From Thiobacillus sp. (GTDB taxonomy: Bacteria; Pseudomonadota; Gammaproteobacteria; Burkholderiales; Thiobacillaceae), in NCBI RefSeq assembly GCF_018780105.1, contig NZ_JADMKC010000007.1:248001-312000 (forward strand): a DNA stretch of 64,000 nucleotides. The letters are read 5' to 3'. This document shows, one piece after another, positions 33,703 through 43,794 of the stretch. The translations under genes and the position numbers were made by a program. The first letter of the stretch is position 1. Each line of letters opens with the position of its first letter. The notes under the pieces were generated by a model that saw nothing but the letters and a program-made list of their open reading frames with translations, was not told where the DNA came from and did no database searches.

Positions 33703-35517
33703 TTAAATGGAGACTTTGGCCAGCCGTGCCTGGCGACCGTAAGTGAGGTTGACCATCGCGCGCGACACGGTGACGGCGCTGAACATGGAAGTGAGGATGC
33801 CCAGACACAGCACCACCGCAAAGCCGCGCACCGGACCTGAGCCGAGCCAGAACAGCGCGACGCCGGCGATCAGGGTGGTCAGGTTGGAGTCGAGAATGGT
33901 CGCCCAGGCGCGGTCGTAGCCGGCGTGGATCGCCGCTTGCGGAGTGGAGCCGTTGCGCAGTTCTTCGCGGATGCGCTCGTTGATCAGCACGTTGGCGTCG
34001 ATCGCCATGCCGAGCGTGAGCGCGATGGCGGCCATGCCGGGCAGGGTGAGCGTGGCCTGCATCATCGACAGCAGCGCGATCAGGAAGAAGCCGTTGATGG
34101 CGAGCGCAACCGCCGAGAACAGCCCGAAGATGCGGTAGTAGATGATCATGAACAGCGCGACCGCGGCGAAGCCCCAGATATTGGAATGGAAGCCCTTCTC
34201 GATGTTCTCGGCGCCCATGCTGGGGCCGACGGTACGTTCCTCGATGATCTGCATTGGCGCGGCCAGTGCGCCGGCGCGCAGCAGCAGCGCGACATCGGAC
34301 GCTTCCTGCGCGGTTTCCATGCCGGTGATCTGCACCCGGCCGCCGCCGATTTCGTCGCGAATCACCGGTGAGGTAATCGCTTCGGCCTGGCCCTTTTCAA
34401 TCAGCAGGATCGCCATGCGCTTGCCGACGTTCTCGCGCGTGACGTCCTGGAAAATGCGCGCGCCCTTGCCGTCCAGGTTGAGGTGCACCGCAGCCTGGCC
34501 GCTGGTGCTGTCGAAACCCGGCGAGGCATCGGTGATCGAGTCGCCGGTCAGCACGACATCCTTCTTGACGGCGATCGTGCCGCCTTCGCGGCTGGGGACG
34601 ATGTCGTCGCCGAAGGGCGCCTGGCCCTGGCTGACCGCAATCGGATCGGCCTGCTCGTCCACCATGCGGATTTCCAGCGTGGCGGTGCGGCCCAGAATGT
34701 CCTTGGCCTTGGCGGTGTCCTGCACGCCAGGCAATTGCACCACGATGCGGCTGGCGCCCTGCTGCTGGATCACCGGCTCGGCAACGCCGAGTTCGTTGAC
34801 GCGGTTGCGCAGGGTGGTGATGTTTTGCTGCAGGGCGAATTCCTGCACCTTGGTTTCGGCTTCGGGGCGCAGGCGGGCAGAAAAGCTGAAGCCTTCGGCC
34901 TGGTCTTCCGGCGTCAGAATCAGTTCGGTGAATACCGTGCCCAGCTTGTTGATCGCGGCGTCGCGCTGATCGCGTGTATTGAAATGCACCGAAACGACAT
35001 TGCCTTCGCGGGCGATGCGGCCGTAGCGGATCTTGTCGGCACGCAGCTCGGTGCGGAAATCGTTCTGGTAGCGAATCGCCGACTTTTCCAGTGCGGCCTT
35101 CATGTCCACTTCGAGCAGGAAATGCACCCCGCCGCGCAGGTCGAGGCCCAGGTACATCGGCAGTGCGCCGATGGCGGTGAGCCAGTCCGGCGAAGCGGAC
35201 ACCAGATTCAGCGCCACCGTGTAGCGTTCGCCCAGGCCCGATTGCAACGCGTCCTTGGCCTTGATCTGGGTGTCGGTATTGGCAAAGCGCGCCTTGATGC
35301 TGTTGCCTGCCAACTCGATTCCGCTTGAAGCCAGACCGGCGGTTTTCAACGTGGACTCGATCCGCCCCAGCAGCGCGATGTCTGCTTTTTCGCTGCTGCG
35401 AACCGGCGACACCTGCACCGCCGGCACTTCGCCGTAAAAGTTGGGCAGGGTGTAGAGGAAGGCGACCACCAGCGTGACGCCGATGAGCACATATTTCCAG
35501 AGCGGGAAGCGATTCAT
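33703..35517 (-). CDS. secD: Protein translocase subunit SecD
   Basis: 604 residues. LGLDLRGGVHFLLEVDM in the first periplasmic domain, then P1 domain, and a C-terminal six-helix part containing GMAIDANVLINERIREELR. Pairs with SecF. Length fits the two-gene proteobacterial type. Confidence 0.97.
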   Translation of the reverse strand: MNRFPLWKYVLIGVTLVVAFLYTLPNFYGEVPAVQVSPVRSSEKADIALLGRIESTLKTAGLASSGIELAGNSIKARFANTDTQIKAKDALQSGLGERYTVALNLVSASPDWLTAIGALPMYLGLDLRGGVHFLLEVDMKAALEKSAIRYQNDFRTELRADKIRYGRIAREGNVVSVHFNTRDQRDAAINKLGTVFTELILTPEDQAEGFSFSARLRPEAETKVQEFALQQNITTLRNRVNELGVAEPVIQQQGASRIVVQLPGVQDTAKAKDILGRTATLEIRMVDEQADPIAVSQGQAPFGDDIVPSREGGTIAVKKDVVLTGDSITDASPGFDSTSGQAAVHLNLDGKGARIFQDVTRENVGKRMAILLIEKGQAEAITSPVIRDEIGGGRVQITGMETAQEASDVALLLRAGALAAPMQIIEERTVGPSMGAENIEKGFHSNIWGFAAVALFMIIYYRIFGLFSAVALAINGFFLIALLSMMQATLTLPGMAAIALTLGMAIDANVLINERIREELRNGSTPQAAIHAGYDRAWATILDSNLTTLIAGVALFWLGSGPVRGFAVVLCLGILTSMFSAVTVSRAMVNLTYGRQARLAKVSI

Positions 35518-35526
35518 TTTATTAAG

Positions 35527-35576
35527 GTGAGCAGTGAGCGGGGAGGGGTGGGCAGCAGGTCGGACATACTGCTCAC
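35527..35576. repeat. Inverted repeat between yajC and secD
   Basis: GTGAGCAGT at 35527-35535 mirrors ACTGCTCAC at 35568-35576. It shares the TGAGC word with the heptamer array downstream of secF, so the same sequence family bounds secD-secF on both sides. Confidence 0.55.
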
Positions 35577-35582
35577 TAGAGC

Positions 35583-35909
35583 TTACAAGCCTTTGATGGT
35601 TCCCTTGGGCAGCAGGGTCTGCACCGAGGCTTTCTGCACATGGGTGATGACGCCGTCGGCGATTTCAAGCGACACGTACTGGTCGCCCAGCTTGACGATC
35701 TTGCCGAGCTGGCCGCTGGCAGTGACTATTTCATCGCCCTTGGCGAGTTCGGCCAGCATCTGCTTCTGTTCCTTGGCGCGCTTCATCTGCGGGCGGATGA
35801 GCATGAAATAGAACAGGACGAAAATGACGACGAGCGGGAGAAACTGCTGGATCAGTTCGGCGCCGCCGGGGGCGGCAGCGGCAGTTTGCGCGTGGGCAAG
35901 GGAAATCAT
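35583..35909 (-). CDS. yajC: SecDF accessory protein YajC
   Basis: 108 residues. One membrane helix (LPLVVIFVLFYFMLIRPQMKRAKEQ) and the YajC core KGDEIVTASGQLGKIVKLGDQYVSLEIADGV. Forms a complex with SecD and SecF. Confidence 0.95.
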   Translation of the reverse strand: MISLAHAQTAAAAPGGAELIQQFLPLVVIFVLFYFMLIRPQMKRAKEQKQMLAELAKGDEIVTASGQLGKIVKLGDQYVSLEIADGVITHVQKASVQTLLPKGTIKGL

Positions 35910-35956
35910 GGGTAAGACTCCGAAATCAAAAGACGATCAATTAAAACCGGGCGATT

Positions 35957-38079
<2,123 letters not shown>

Positions 38080-38090
38080 GGGGCGCGATT

Positions 38091-38329
38091 ATCCTTGATT
38101 CCTCGGTTGAACGTGCCCGAGTGCGCGATTTTCAAGTTGGCTGGCAAGGCGCGAGGAGGCGCATGGCCGTCCCCTGCAACGAGGAGCAACGCAGCCAGGC
38201 GACTTGAAAATCGTGCAATCGGGTGCGTAGCGGTCTCAACCGATGGGCGAACGTCATCGAAGCTGGGATATTTGGTATTCATCAGACTTGCCTGGGGAGG
38301 GTAAGCGGTCAACCGAGGAACCAAGGATT
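38091..38329. repeat. 239-bp nested palindromic element (MITE/REP-like)
   Basis: Outer arms of 20 bp (38091-38110 and 38310-38329) match as inverted repeats at 19 of 20 positions. An inner palindrome pairs GATTTTCAAGT (38127-38137) with ACTTGAAAATC (38202-38212), extended by further partial pairing (GCCCGAGTGCG against GCAATCGGG; GGCTGGC against GCAGCC). No protein is encoded. The structure resembles a non-autonomous mobile element or intergenic repeat. It fills the gap between queA and the tRNA-Leu promoter. Confidence 0.7.
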
Positions 38330-38341
38330 GTAGCCGCCGCC

Positions 38342-38371
38342 TTGCAGCAGGCCACCCGCTTGGGCCATAAT
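38342..38371 (+). promoter_or_regulatory. Possible promoter of tRNA-Leu
   Basis: TTGCAG (38342-38347), 18-bp spacer, CATAAT (38366-38371), about 40 bp before the tRNA. Confidence 0.4.
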
Positions 38372-38412
38372 GCGCGGCTCTGTCGCCGGGCGCGTTCGCC
38401 TCCGGCCCCTTT

Positions 38413-38499
38413 GCCGGGATGGCGGAATCGGTAGACGCAGCGGATTCAAAATCCGCCGCTGGTAACAGTGTGGGGGTTCGAGTCCCCCTCCCGGCACCA
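38413..38499 (+). tRNA. tRNA-Leu (anticodon CAA)
   Basis: 87 nt class II tRNA with a long variable arm and encoded CCA. Acceptor GCCGGGA/TCCCGGC, anticodon loop TTCAAAA giving CAA, T-arm GGGGGTTCGAGTCCCCC. Its 3' end is imperfectly repeated at 39400-39417. Confidence 0.97.
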
Positions 38500-38609
38500 A
38501 TCTCTTAACGGCCCATGCTGTCGCTGGCGCCCTTGAGGCTTCCTTCCATCCCAGCCACGTGCCGGGATTTTTTCTGCCATGTCCAGGCGATGCCCAATGC
38601 GTTCGCGTT

Positions 38610-38891
38610 TTAGTCGGTAGGGTCTGCAGGAGCAATCAGGGGCCTTAGGGATGGCTTCAAAGCACTGGGGACGTTGTCGATCTCAGCAAGGGCATCCGCG
38701 AAACGCAGAAGAGCATTTTGGACGATCAGCGGATGGGCTTGATGACGCTGTGAGGCCTCAATGAACGTGTAGAGGTGAGACGCTATTTTCTGCCTGTGCT
38801 CACTGTCTTCGAGATAGGGCCCCCAAATGATCGCGTCTAGCATAAATTCCATAAAGAGCACTCGCTCTTCGAGGCTCATTGACTCTGGCAT
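38610..38891 (-). CDS. Hypothetical helical protein, 93 residues
   Basis: Start at 38891 (MPESMSLEERVLFMEFML) is favoured by AGGAG 6 bp upstream, which lies in the codons that follow an alternative ATG at 38909. Acidic, all-helical prediction, with IIWGPYLEDSEHRQKIASHLYTFIEASQRHQAHPLIVQNALLRFADAL. No recognised domain. It lies between tRNA-Leu and a degenerate copy of the tRNA end, so may be a remnant cargo gene. Confidence 0.6.
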   Translation of the reverse strand: MPESMSLEERVLFMEFMLDAIIWGPYLEDSEHRQKIASHLYTFIEASQRHQAHPLIVQNALLRFADALAEIDNVPSALKPSLRPLIAPADPTD

Positions 38892-38937
38892 GTCGGTCTC
38901 CTGTGTCATAGATCAGCCGAGATATTAGCTCACCGAT

Positions 38938-39099
38938 TCAGCGGAATAGACCGAGTATCAACCGGACTATCTCTTGCATGTTGGGATTGAAAGAAGCCAC
39001 GGCCAGAGCCATGCAGCAGGCGCGGACATTGAGCGCCCGGCGCCGCTCGCGGTCATCCTTGAATCCGTTGTAGGGGTCGGGCTTGAAGTGGCGGGGCAT
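38938..39099 (-). CDS. Hypothetical small basic protein, 53 residues
   Basis: ATG at 39099 with AAGGAAGAG about 4 bp upstream; stop at 38938. Sequence begins MPRHFKPDPYNGFKDDRERR, then a Cys-Cys helix (ALNVRACCMALAVASFNPNM) and ends VRLILGLFR. Below the usual gene-caller length. The strong ribosome site and the next gene 46 bp downstream on the same strand suggest a two-gene operon. No family recognised. Confidence 0.55.
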   Translation of the reverse strand: MPRHFKPDPYNGFKDDRERRRALNVRACCMALAVASFNPNMQEIVRLILGLFR

Positions 39100-39466
39100 G
39101 TCTCTTCCTTTTCTGGGATGAACGTGTGGCCCACATTGCCGCGATCGTTGAGCGGTTTCACGGGGGGCGAAAGTTCAGTCCCGAGCTGGACCCGGGAACC
39201 TGAGAAAACCTGAGATCCAGCAGGCGCTATCCGAGCGCATGAAAGCCCGCGAGCAGCGCGCGAGTGGGGTGAGGTTTTGGGAGGGGTGGCGATGGTGTTG
39301 TAAAGCAGACACGCCCCGGTTTTGCGGGTACATCTGCGGGTATCAGCTCACACAGCATGCTGTGAGGCAAAGTAAATACGCGGCTTTCGGCGTTTCATGC
39401 GAGTCCCTCTCCCGCACAGATTTCAAACAACAACCTCAATGATCGCAGTCCACTTGCCGGTGTGGT
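39100..39466. other. Gene-free stretch with degenerate attachment site and short repeats
   Basis: TGCGGGTA occurs twice (about 39323-39343), resembling paired integrase arm sites, followed by CGAGTCCCTCTCCCGCAC at 39400-39417. The latter is an imperfect copy of tRNA-Leu 38479-38497 (one substitution, one missing base). No integrase gene remains. Nothing else coding is visible. Confidence 0.45.
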
Positions 39467-40498
39467 TTAACGCTTGCTTGCTCTCGCTGCGCGCAAAACT
39501 CGCCGGACGCTTTCGTATACAGGCTTCGGTTGGCCGTCTTCCCCGAACAGCAACGCAGCGCCCTTGCCGGGGAAATATTCCGGTATCCACGAATAACGGT
39601 CGGTCGTGCCCCAGGTGGAAAAGCTACGGCACTGTGGCTGCGCCAAACAAACTTTGAGCGTGTCGCGGTAGATCACTGCTTGCTTGTTGAGGTTGGCGCG
39701 GCTGGCCGGCACTGGCAGCATCACGTCCATTTCGCTGATGTGGGTGGCCAGGCCCAGCGCGGCCAGACGCTGCAGGTTGGCGCGCAGGTCCTTCGAGGGG
39801 GGTGCGTCATCCGGGCTCACGTGCATTTGCAGGCCGACGCCGTGGATCGGGACGCCTTGCCAGCGCAGGTCGGCCACGATCCGGTAGATGCCGTCCGCCT
39901 TGGCGCCGGCGCCTTCGCCGCCGTAGTCGTTGTAGCGCAGATGGGCCTGTGGGTCGGCTTCGTGTGCCCAGCGGAACGCCAGCGCCAGGTAATCCGGGCC
40001 GATGCCGCGCGACCAGAAGGTGTCGCGCGGCTGGCCGTCTTCGCCTACTGCTTCGGCTGCGACGTCCCACGATGCGACGCGGCCGCGATAGCGCGTCACC
40101 AGGGTCTGGATATGTTCGCGCAGGATGGCTTTCAATTCGTCCTGGCTGAACTGTCCCTGCATCAGCCAGTCCGGCAGTTGCTGGTGCCACACCAGCACAT
40201 GGCCGTTCACCTGCATGGCGTGCGCTTCGGCAAAGGCGACCAGGGCGTCGGCCTGGGTGAAATCGTAGCGTTCGCGCTCGGGGTGCACGACAGTAAACTT
40301 CATCGCGTTTTCCGGTGTGACGAGATTGAATTCGCGCGCCAGCAGGTGGGCGTAGGCCGCATCCGTATTCAGGGCCTCGACGTTCACCGCGGTGCCGAAG
40401 TGGATGCCGGCCGCCTGGGCCAGGTCGCGCAAGCCAGCGGCCGCGGTAGGCAGGGTGATGAGCAGCGCGGCCGCCATGACGAGGGCGCGCGGGTGCAT
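39467..40498 (-). CDS. GH10-family glycosidase (xylanase-like) of the exopolysaccharide locus
   Basis: 343 residues from the ATG at 40498, one base after the upstream stop. Signal peptide to about residue 21, then a GH10 TIM barrel: TPENAMKF, WHQQLPDW, acid/base Glu149 in WDVAAEAV, YNDYGGEG, nucleophile Glu256 in HISEMDV, and WGTTDRYSW. The strongly conserved Asn just before the acid/base (N-E in canonical enzymes) is Ala148. It probably trims or releases the polymer exported by this locus in the periplasm, as BcsZ or PgaB do in their systems; true xylan degradation is less likely given the context. Confidence 0.9.
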   Translation of the reverse strand: MHPRALVMAAALLITLPTAAAGLRDLAQAAGIHFGTAVNVEALNTDAAYAHLLAREFNLVTPENAMKFTVVHPERERYDFTQADALVAFAEAHAMQVNGHVLVWHQQLPDWLMQGQFSQDELKAILREHIQTLVTRYRGRVASWDVAAEAVGEDGQPRDTFWSRGIGPDYLALAFRWAHEADPQAHLRYNDYGGEGAGAKADGIYRIVADLRWQGVPIHGVGLQMHVSPDDAPPSKDLRANLQRLAALGLATHISEMDVMLPVPASRANLNKQAVIYRDTLKVCLAQPQCRSFSTWGTTDRYSWIPEYFPGKGAALLFGEDGQPKPVYESVRRVLRAARASKR

Positions 40499-40499
40499 C

Positions 40500-41450
40500 T
40501 CAGTAGCCCCGGTTGGCGGCGGGGCCCGCCCACTGCGTGACGAAGCCGGGCACCGGCGGCTGTTGCGATGGACGCAGGCCGGCCTGACGCGACCAGAGTT
40601 CGAGCCAGGATTCGCCGTTGAATCCGCTGTAGCCGACGGTGGATGCATAGGCGCTGTCCTGGAGGGCGTCGGCGAGTTCGATGAAACGGTAGCCGCGCTG
40701 CCGCAGCATGGCGGCGAGCGCATCGAAGTGGTCCGCGTTGAGCGCGTTGGCGTGCAGTACCAGCACATGGGGAATGGGGCGACCGAACAGGTCGAGCGCC
40801 TGTTGCTCGGCGCGCGCGAACACGGCGTCCATGTAGGGCGCATAGGCGGCGCCGATGCGTTGCGCTGCCTCGGTGTCGCCTTCTGCCTGCGCCCGTGCAT
40901 AGGCGACGGCGAACACCCATTCCGAATTGTTCACGGTCACCGGCGCCGCCGTGTAGCCGTGTGCCGCGAGAAATTCCTGGAAGGCGACGCGCACCTCGGG
41001 GGTGGTGCCCAGGTGCAGGAAGGGATGGCGAAACCAGCGCAGGGTGCGGCCGGCGCTTTGCATGAGCGGGCGCGTGACGGTTTCGCCCTGCAGCAGGTCG
41101 GCTTCGAAGGCGTCGAGCGGCACGCGGTTAAGCGAAGGGTGGGAGGCGGTATGGTTGCCCAGCTCGAAGCCGGCCTGGAGCCAGCTGCGAAGCAGGCCGA
41201 CGCGTGCCGGGTCGAGGCTGCCTTCGCGGTAGAGCTTGGCTTCGTTGACGAAGCCCACTGCGGGTACTTGTTCGGCTTGCAGGTGTTGCAGCAGCCGGCT
41301 GGTCACGCCGACGAGGCTCGCATTGTCATCAGCTGGCACAGCGGCGAAGGGCAGGTCATCGAAGGTGATGGCGACCGCGCGACCGGCAGGCGGTTGCGCG
41401 GCAGCCGCGCCAGGAAAAAGCAAAGCCAGGACCAGCAGCCAGATATTCAT
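40500..41450 (-). CDS. CE4 polysaccharide deacetylase (NodB domain), exported
   Basis: 316 residues. Signal peptide (WLLVLALLFPGAAAAQ). NodB motif 1 TFDDLP with Asp31-Asp32, motif 2 GNHTASH with His100 and His104, and motif 3 RWFRHPFLHLG. The C-terminal third (LVLHANALNADHFDALAAMLRQRGYRF) completes the barrel. A divalent-metal-dependent deacetylase acting on N- or O-acetyl groups of the exported glycan is the family expectation. Its stop is one base before the GH10 start, so translation is coupled; in PgaB the two activities are fused, here they are separate. Confidence 0.9.
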   Translation of the reverse strand: MNIWLLVLALLFPGAAAAQPPAGRAVAITFDDLPFAAVPADDNASLVGVTSRLLQHLQAEQVPAVGFVNEAKLYREGSLDPARVGLLRSWLQAGFELGNHTASHPSLNRVPLDAFEADLLQGETVTRPLMQSAGRTLRWFRHPFLHLGTTPEVRVAFQEFLAAHGYTAAPVTVNNSEWVFAVAYARAQAEGDTEAAQRIGAAYAPYMDAVFARAEQQALDLFGRPIPHVLVLHANALNADHFDALAAMLRQRGYRFIELADALQDSAYASTVGYSGFNGESWLELWSRQAGLRPSQQPPVPGFVTQWAGPAANRGY

Positions 41451-41478
41451 TGTCCGGTGCGCAGGTTCCTGTGCTGCG

Positions 41479-43794
41479 TCAGAAGCGCCGGGTCAGGTTG
41501 ATCTCGAACATCTGCGAATCGTAGCCGCCGGTGGCGCCGCCGCCGTAGTTGGACACGCCGCCTTTCACGTTGAGATACCAGTCGCGATAGATGCCGAAGA
41601 AGCCTTCGACCACGATGTCGCCGCCGGAACTGAAGCCGGACATGGAGTTGTCCTTGTAGGGGCCGTAGCTGAATGCCACGCTGACGCCGTCATCGTCGCT
41701 GATCTTCCAGTAGGTGAAGGCGGTCAGCGCGTAGCGCTGGTAGAGCGAGGGCGCGTAGTAACCGTGGCCCGGATCCTCGTCGAAGCCGTACCAGCGCCCG
41801 CTCACGCCCAGGTCCAGGTTCAGCAGCTGGTTGCGCACGAAGGCGCGGCGCGGGGCGAGACTCACTTCCCAGCGGTCGTTGCCGTCGGAGAAGGTGTCGT
41901 AGCCCAGATAGCTGTCGATGGTGTAGCGCAGGTCGGGGGCCCAGGTCGCGTAGAGGGAATTGGCGCGGCGCTCGATGCCGAGTTCGGTCGCCAGCGGCGA
42001 CACGGCATACATATCCTGCCGGTGCGACAGGCGCATGGCCAGTTCGTCGGCCGGCTGCAGATTGGCGCCGATTTCGTAAACGAAGCTGCTGTCGCCGTCC
42101 GCGTCGCCGCCGCCGATTTGCGCGTCGAGCGACAGCGTGGGTGAGAGGCGATGCAGGATGCCGAGCCAGGCGCGCTGGTAGTCGATGGACGTGCCGCCGT
42201 CCGTCATCTCGTAGCCGCTGCCGAGCTTGGTCGAAATCCGCTGCAGGTCGGTGCCGCCGAACAGGCGCGTCTCGGGGTTGATCACATATTCGCCGGCGAG
42301 GCCGGCATGGCGGATGGTGACATCGTCGGAGCCGGTAAAGTAGCCGAAGCCTACCGTTGCATTGGAGCGCAGCGGGGTGCGGATGAAACGTCCCAGGTCG
42401 AGCGTTTCCGCGCTGTCCGGACGCAGGCGGGTGACTTCGTCGAGGCTGGCCAGCGCCTCGCGCGGGCGGTGGGCGTAGTGCAGGGCAACGGTCTTGGTGT
42501 AGCCCAGGTCATAGTCGCCGGGCAGCGTGGGCTCGAGCTCGGCGACGAGGCCGAGCGCCGGCGTCGGGCGCTCGGCCCAGGCCAGCACGCGCGCCTTTTG
42601 CTTGCGGTAGACCGTGTTGTCGCCAAATTTCGCACGATAGTCTTCCAGCAGTTCCATCGCGCGCGCGTAGTCGCCCAGTTCGGTGACGACCACGATGTAT
42701 TCCACCCACGGTGCGGCAACGCCGGGCTGCTGCGCCAGATACGTGCGATAGGCATCAGCCGAATTGTCCAGCTCGCCGCGCCAGTAGTTGACGCGGGCGA
42801 TCCCCAGGTGCGCGCCGGCGTCGTCCGGTGCGATGGCGAGAATGCGCTGGTGGCTGTCCAGCGCCATCGCGTAGTCGCCGCGCCAGGCGGCGAGGTCGGC
42901 GCGGGTGCGCAGGTATTCCAGGTTCTTCGGCTCGAGTTCCACCGCGCGCTCGATCGCCGCCGCGGCGGCCGCGGCCTCCTTTTCGCTCGGGTAGCTCTGC
43001 GCCAGCCGGTAGTGCAGGGCGGGGTCCTGCGGCGCCAGACGGCTGGCTTCCTGCAAGGCGGCCGAGGACGCGGTGGGGTTGTTGCCGAGCGCGTAGATGT
43101 CGGCCATGCGCAGCCAGTATTCCTTGCTCTCGCCGAAGCGCTGGCGATACAGGGCGTCGACTTCCTGCACCGCCTGGGTGTTGCCGCGTTCGGCTTCCAG
43201 TTCCATGTATTCCAGCATCGCGTCCTTGTCCTGCGGATGCTGGTCGAGGTAGCTGCGGTAGCGGGTCACGGCGGCGTCTTTCTTGCCGCTGCGTGAGTTG
43301 GCGCGCGCGGCACCGAGCTGGGCGGCGCCGTCCTGCGGCGTAGTGGCAAGAATGCGTTCGAAGCTGGCGAGCGCCAAGGCATAGTCGCCGCTCCAGGTGG
43401 CGAGTTCACCGCGCGCGCGCAGATAGGTGGCATTGGCGGGTTCGAGCTCGACCGCGCGGTTGATCGCAGTGAGTGCGGCCGGCCCTTGCTGCGCCGCCGC
43501 CAGCGCCTGCGACAGCTTGTAATGCAGCCGCGCATCGGTCGGGGCGTATTTCACCGCTACACGCATCGCCTCGGCTGCGCCCGCGGGGTCCTTCAGCTGC
43601 GTGGCGCGGATGTCGGCGATGCGTTCCCACAGATGCGCCTGCGCCGGATTGGCCTTGAGCGACTGCTGGTAGATTTCCACCGCAGCGGCCCACTGGCCCT
43701 GCATCTCGGCGCGCAGGCCGTCATCCGGAATCGGCGGTGCTGCGTTCGCCGCGCTCGAACACAATGCCAATGCGACTATCCAATGCAGCTTCAT
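41479..43794 (-). CDS. TPR plus outer-membrane beta-barrel export protein (PgaA/BcsC-like)
   Basis: 771 residues from the ATG at 43794, which overlaps the glycosyltransferase stop as ATGA. Signal peptide, then roughly ten TPR-like units to about residue 480 (for example AWRGDYAMALDSHQRILAIAPDDAGAHLG), then a 290-residue beta-barrel with repeated aromatic-rich strands and a terminal Phe (FEINLTRRF). The architecture matches polysaccharide export ports PgaA and BcsC. The TPRs probably bind the periplasmic deacetylase and GH10. I see little direct sequence likeness to PgaA beyond architecture. Confidence 0.85.
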   Translation of the reverse strand: MKLHWIVALALCSSAANAAPPIPDDGLRAEMQGQWAAAVEIYQQSLKANPAQAHLWERIADIRATQLKDPAGAAEAMRVAVKYAPTDARLHYKLSQALAAAQQGPAALTAINRAVELEPANATYLRARGELATWSGDYALALASFERILATTPQDGAAQLGAARANSRSGKKDAAVTRYRSYLDQHPQDKDAMLEYMELEAERGNTQAVQEVDALYRQRFGESKEYWLRMADIYALGNNPTASSAALQEASRLAPQDPALHYRLAQSYPSEKEAAAAAAAIERAVELEPKNLEYLRTRADLAAWRGDYAMALDSHQRILAIAPDDAGAHLGIARVNYWRGELDNSADAYRTYLAQQPGVAAPWVEYIVVVTELGDYARAMELLEDYRAKFGDNTVYRKQKARVLAWAERPTPALGLVAELEPTLPGDYDLGYTKTVALHYAHRPREALASLDEVTRLRPDSAETLDLGRFIRTPLRSNATVGFGYFTGSDDVTIRHAGLAGEYVINPETRLFGGTDLQRISTKLGSGYEMTDGGTSIDYQRAWLGILHRLSPTLSLDAQIGGGDADGDSSFVYEIGANLQPADELAMRLSHRQDMYAVSPLATELGIERRANSLYATWAPDLRYTIDSYLGYDTFSDGNDRWEVSLAPRRAFVRNQLLNLDLGVSGRWYGFDEDPGHGYYAPSLYQRYALTAFTYWKISDDDGVSVAFSYGPYKDNSMSGFSSGGDIVVEGFFGIYRDWYLNVKGGVSNYGGGATGGYDSQMFEINLTRRF

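Noticed and set aside
38974..39213. 79-residue plus-strand frame near tRNA-Leu
   Set aside because: It overlaps, in antisense, the 53-residue frame that has a strong ribosome site, and itself lacks one.
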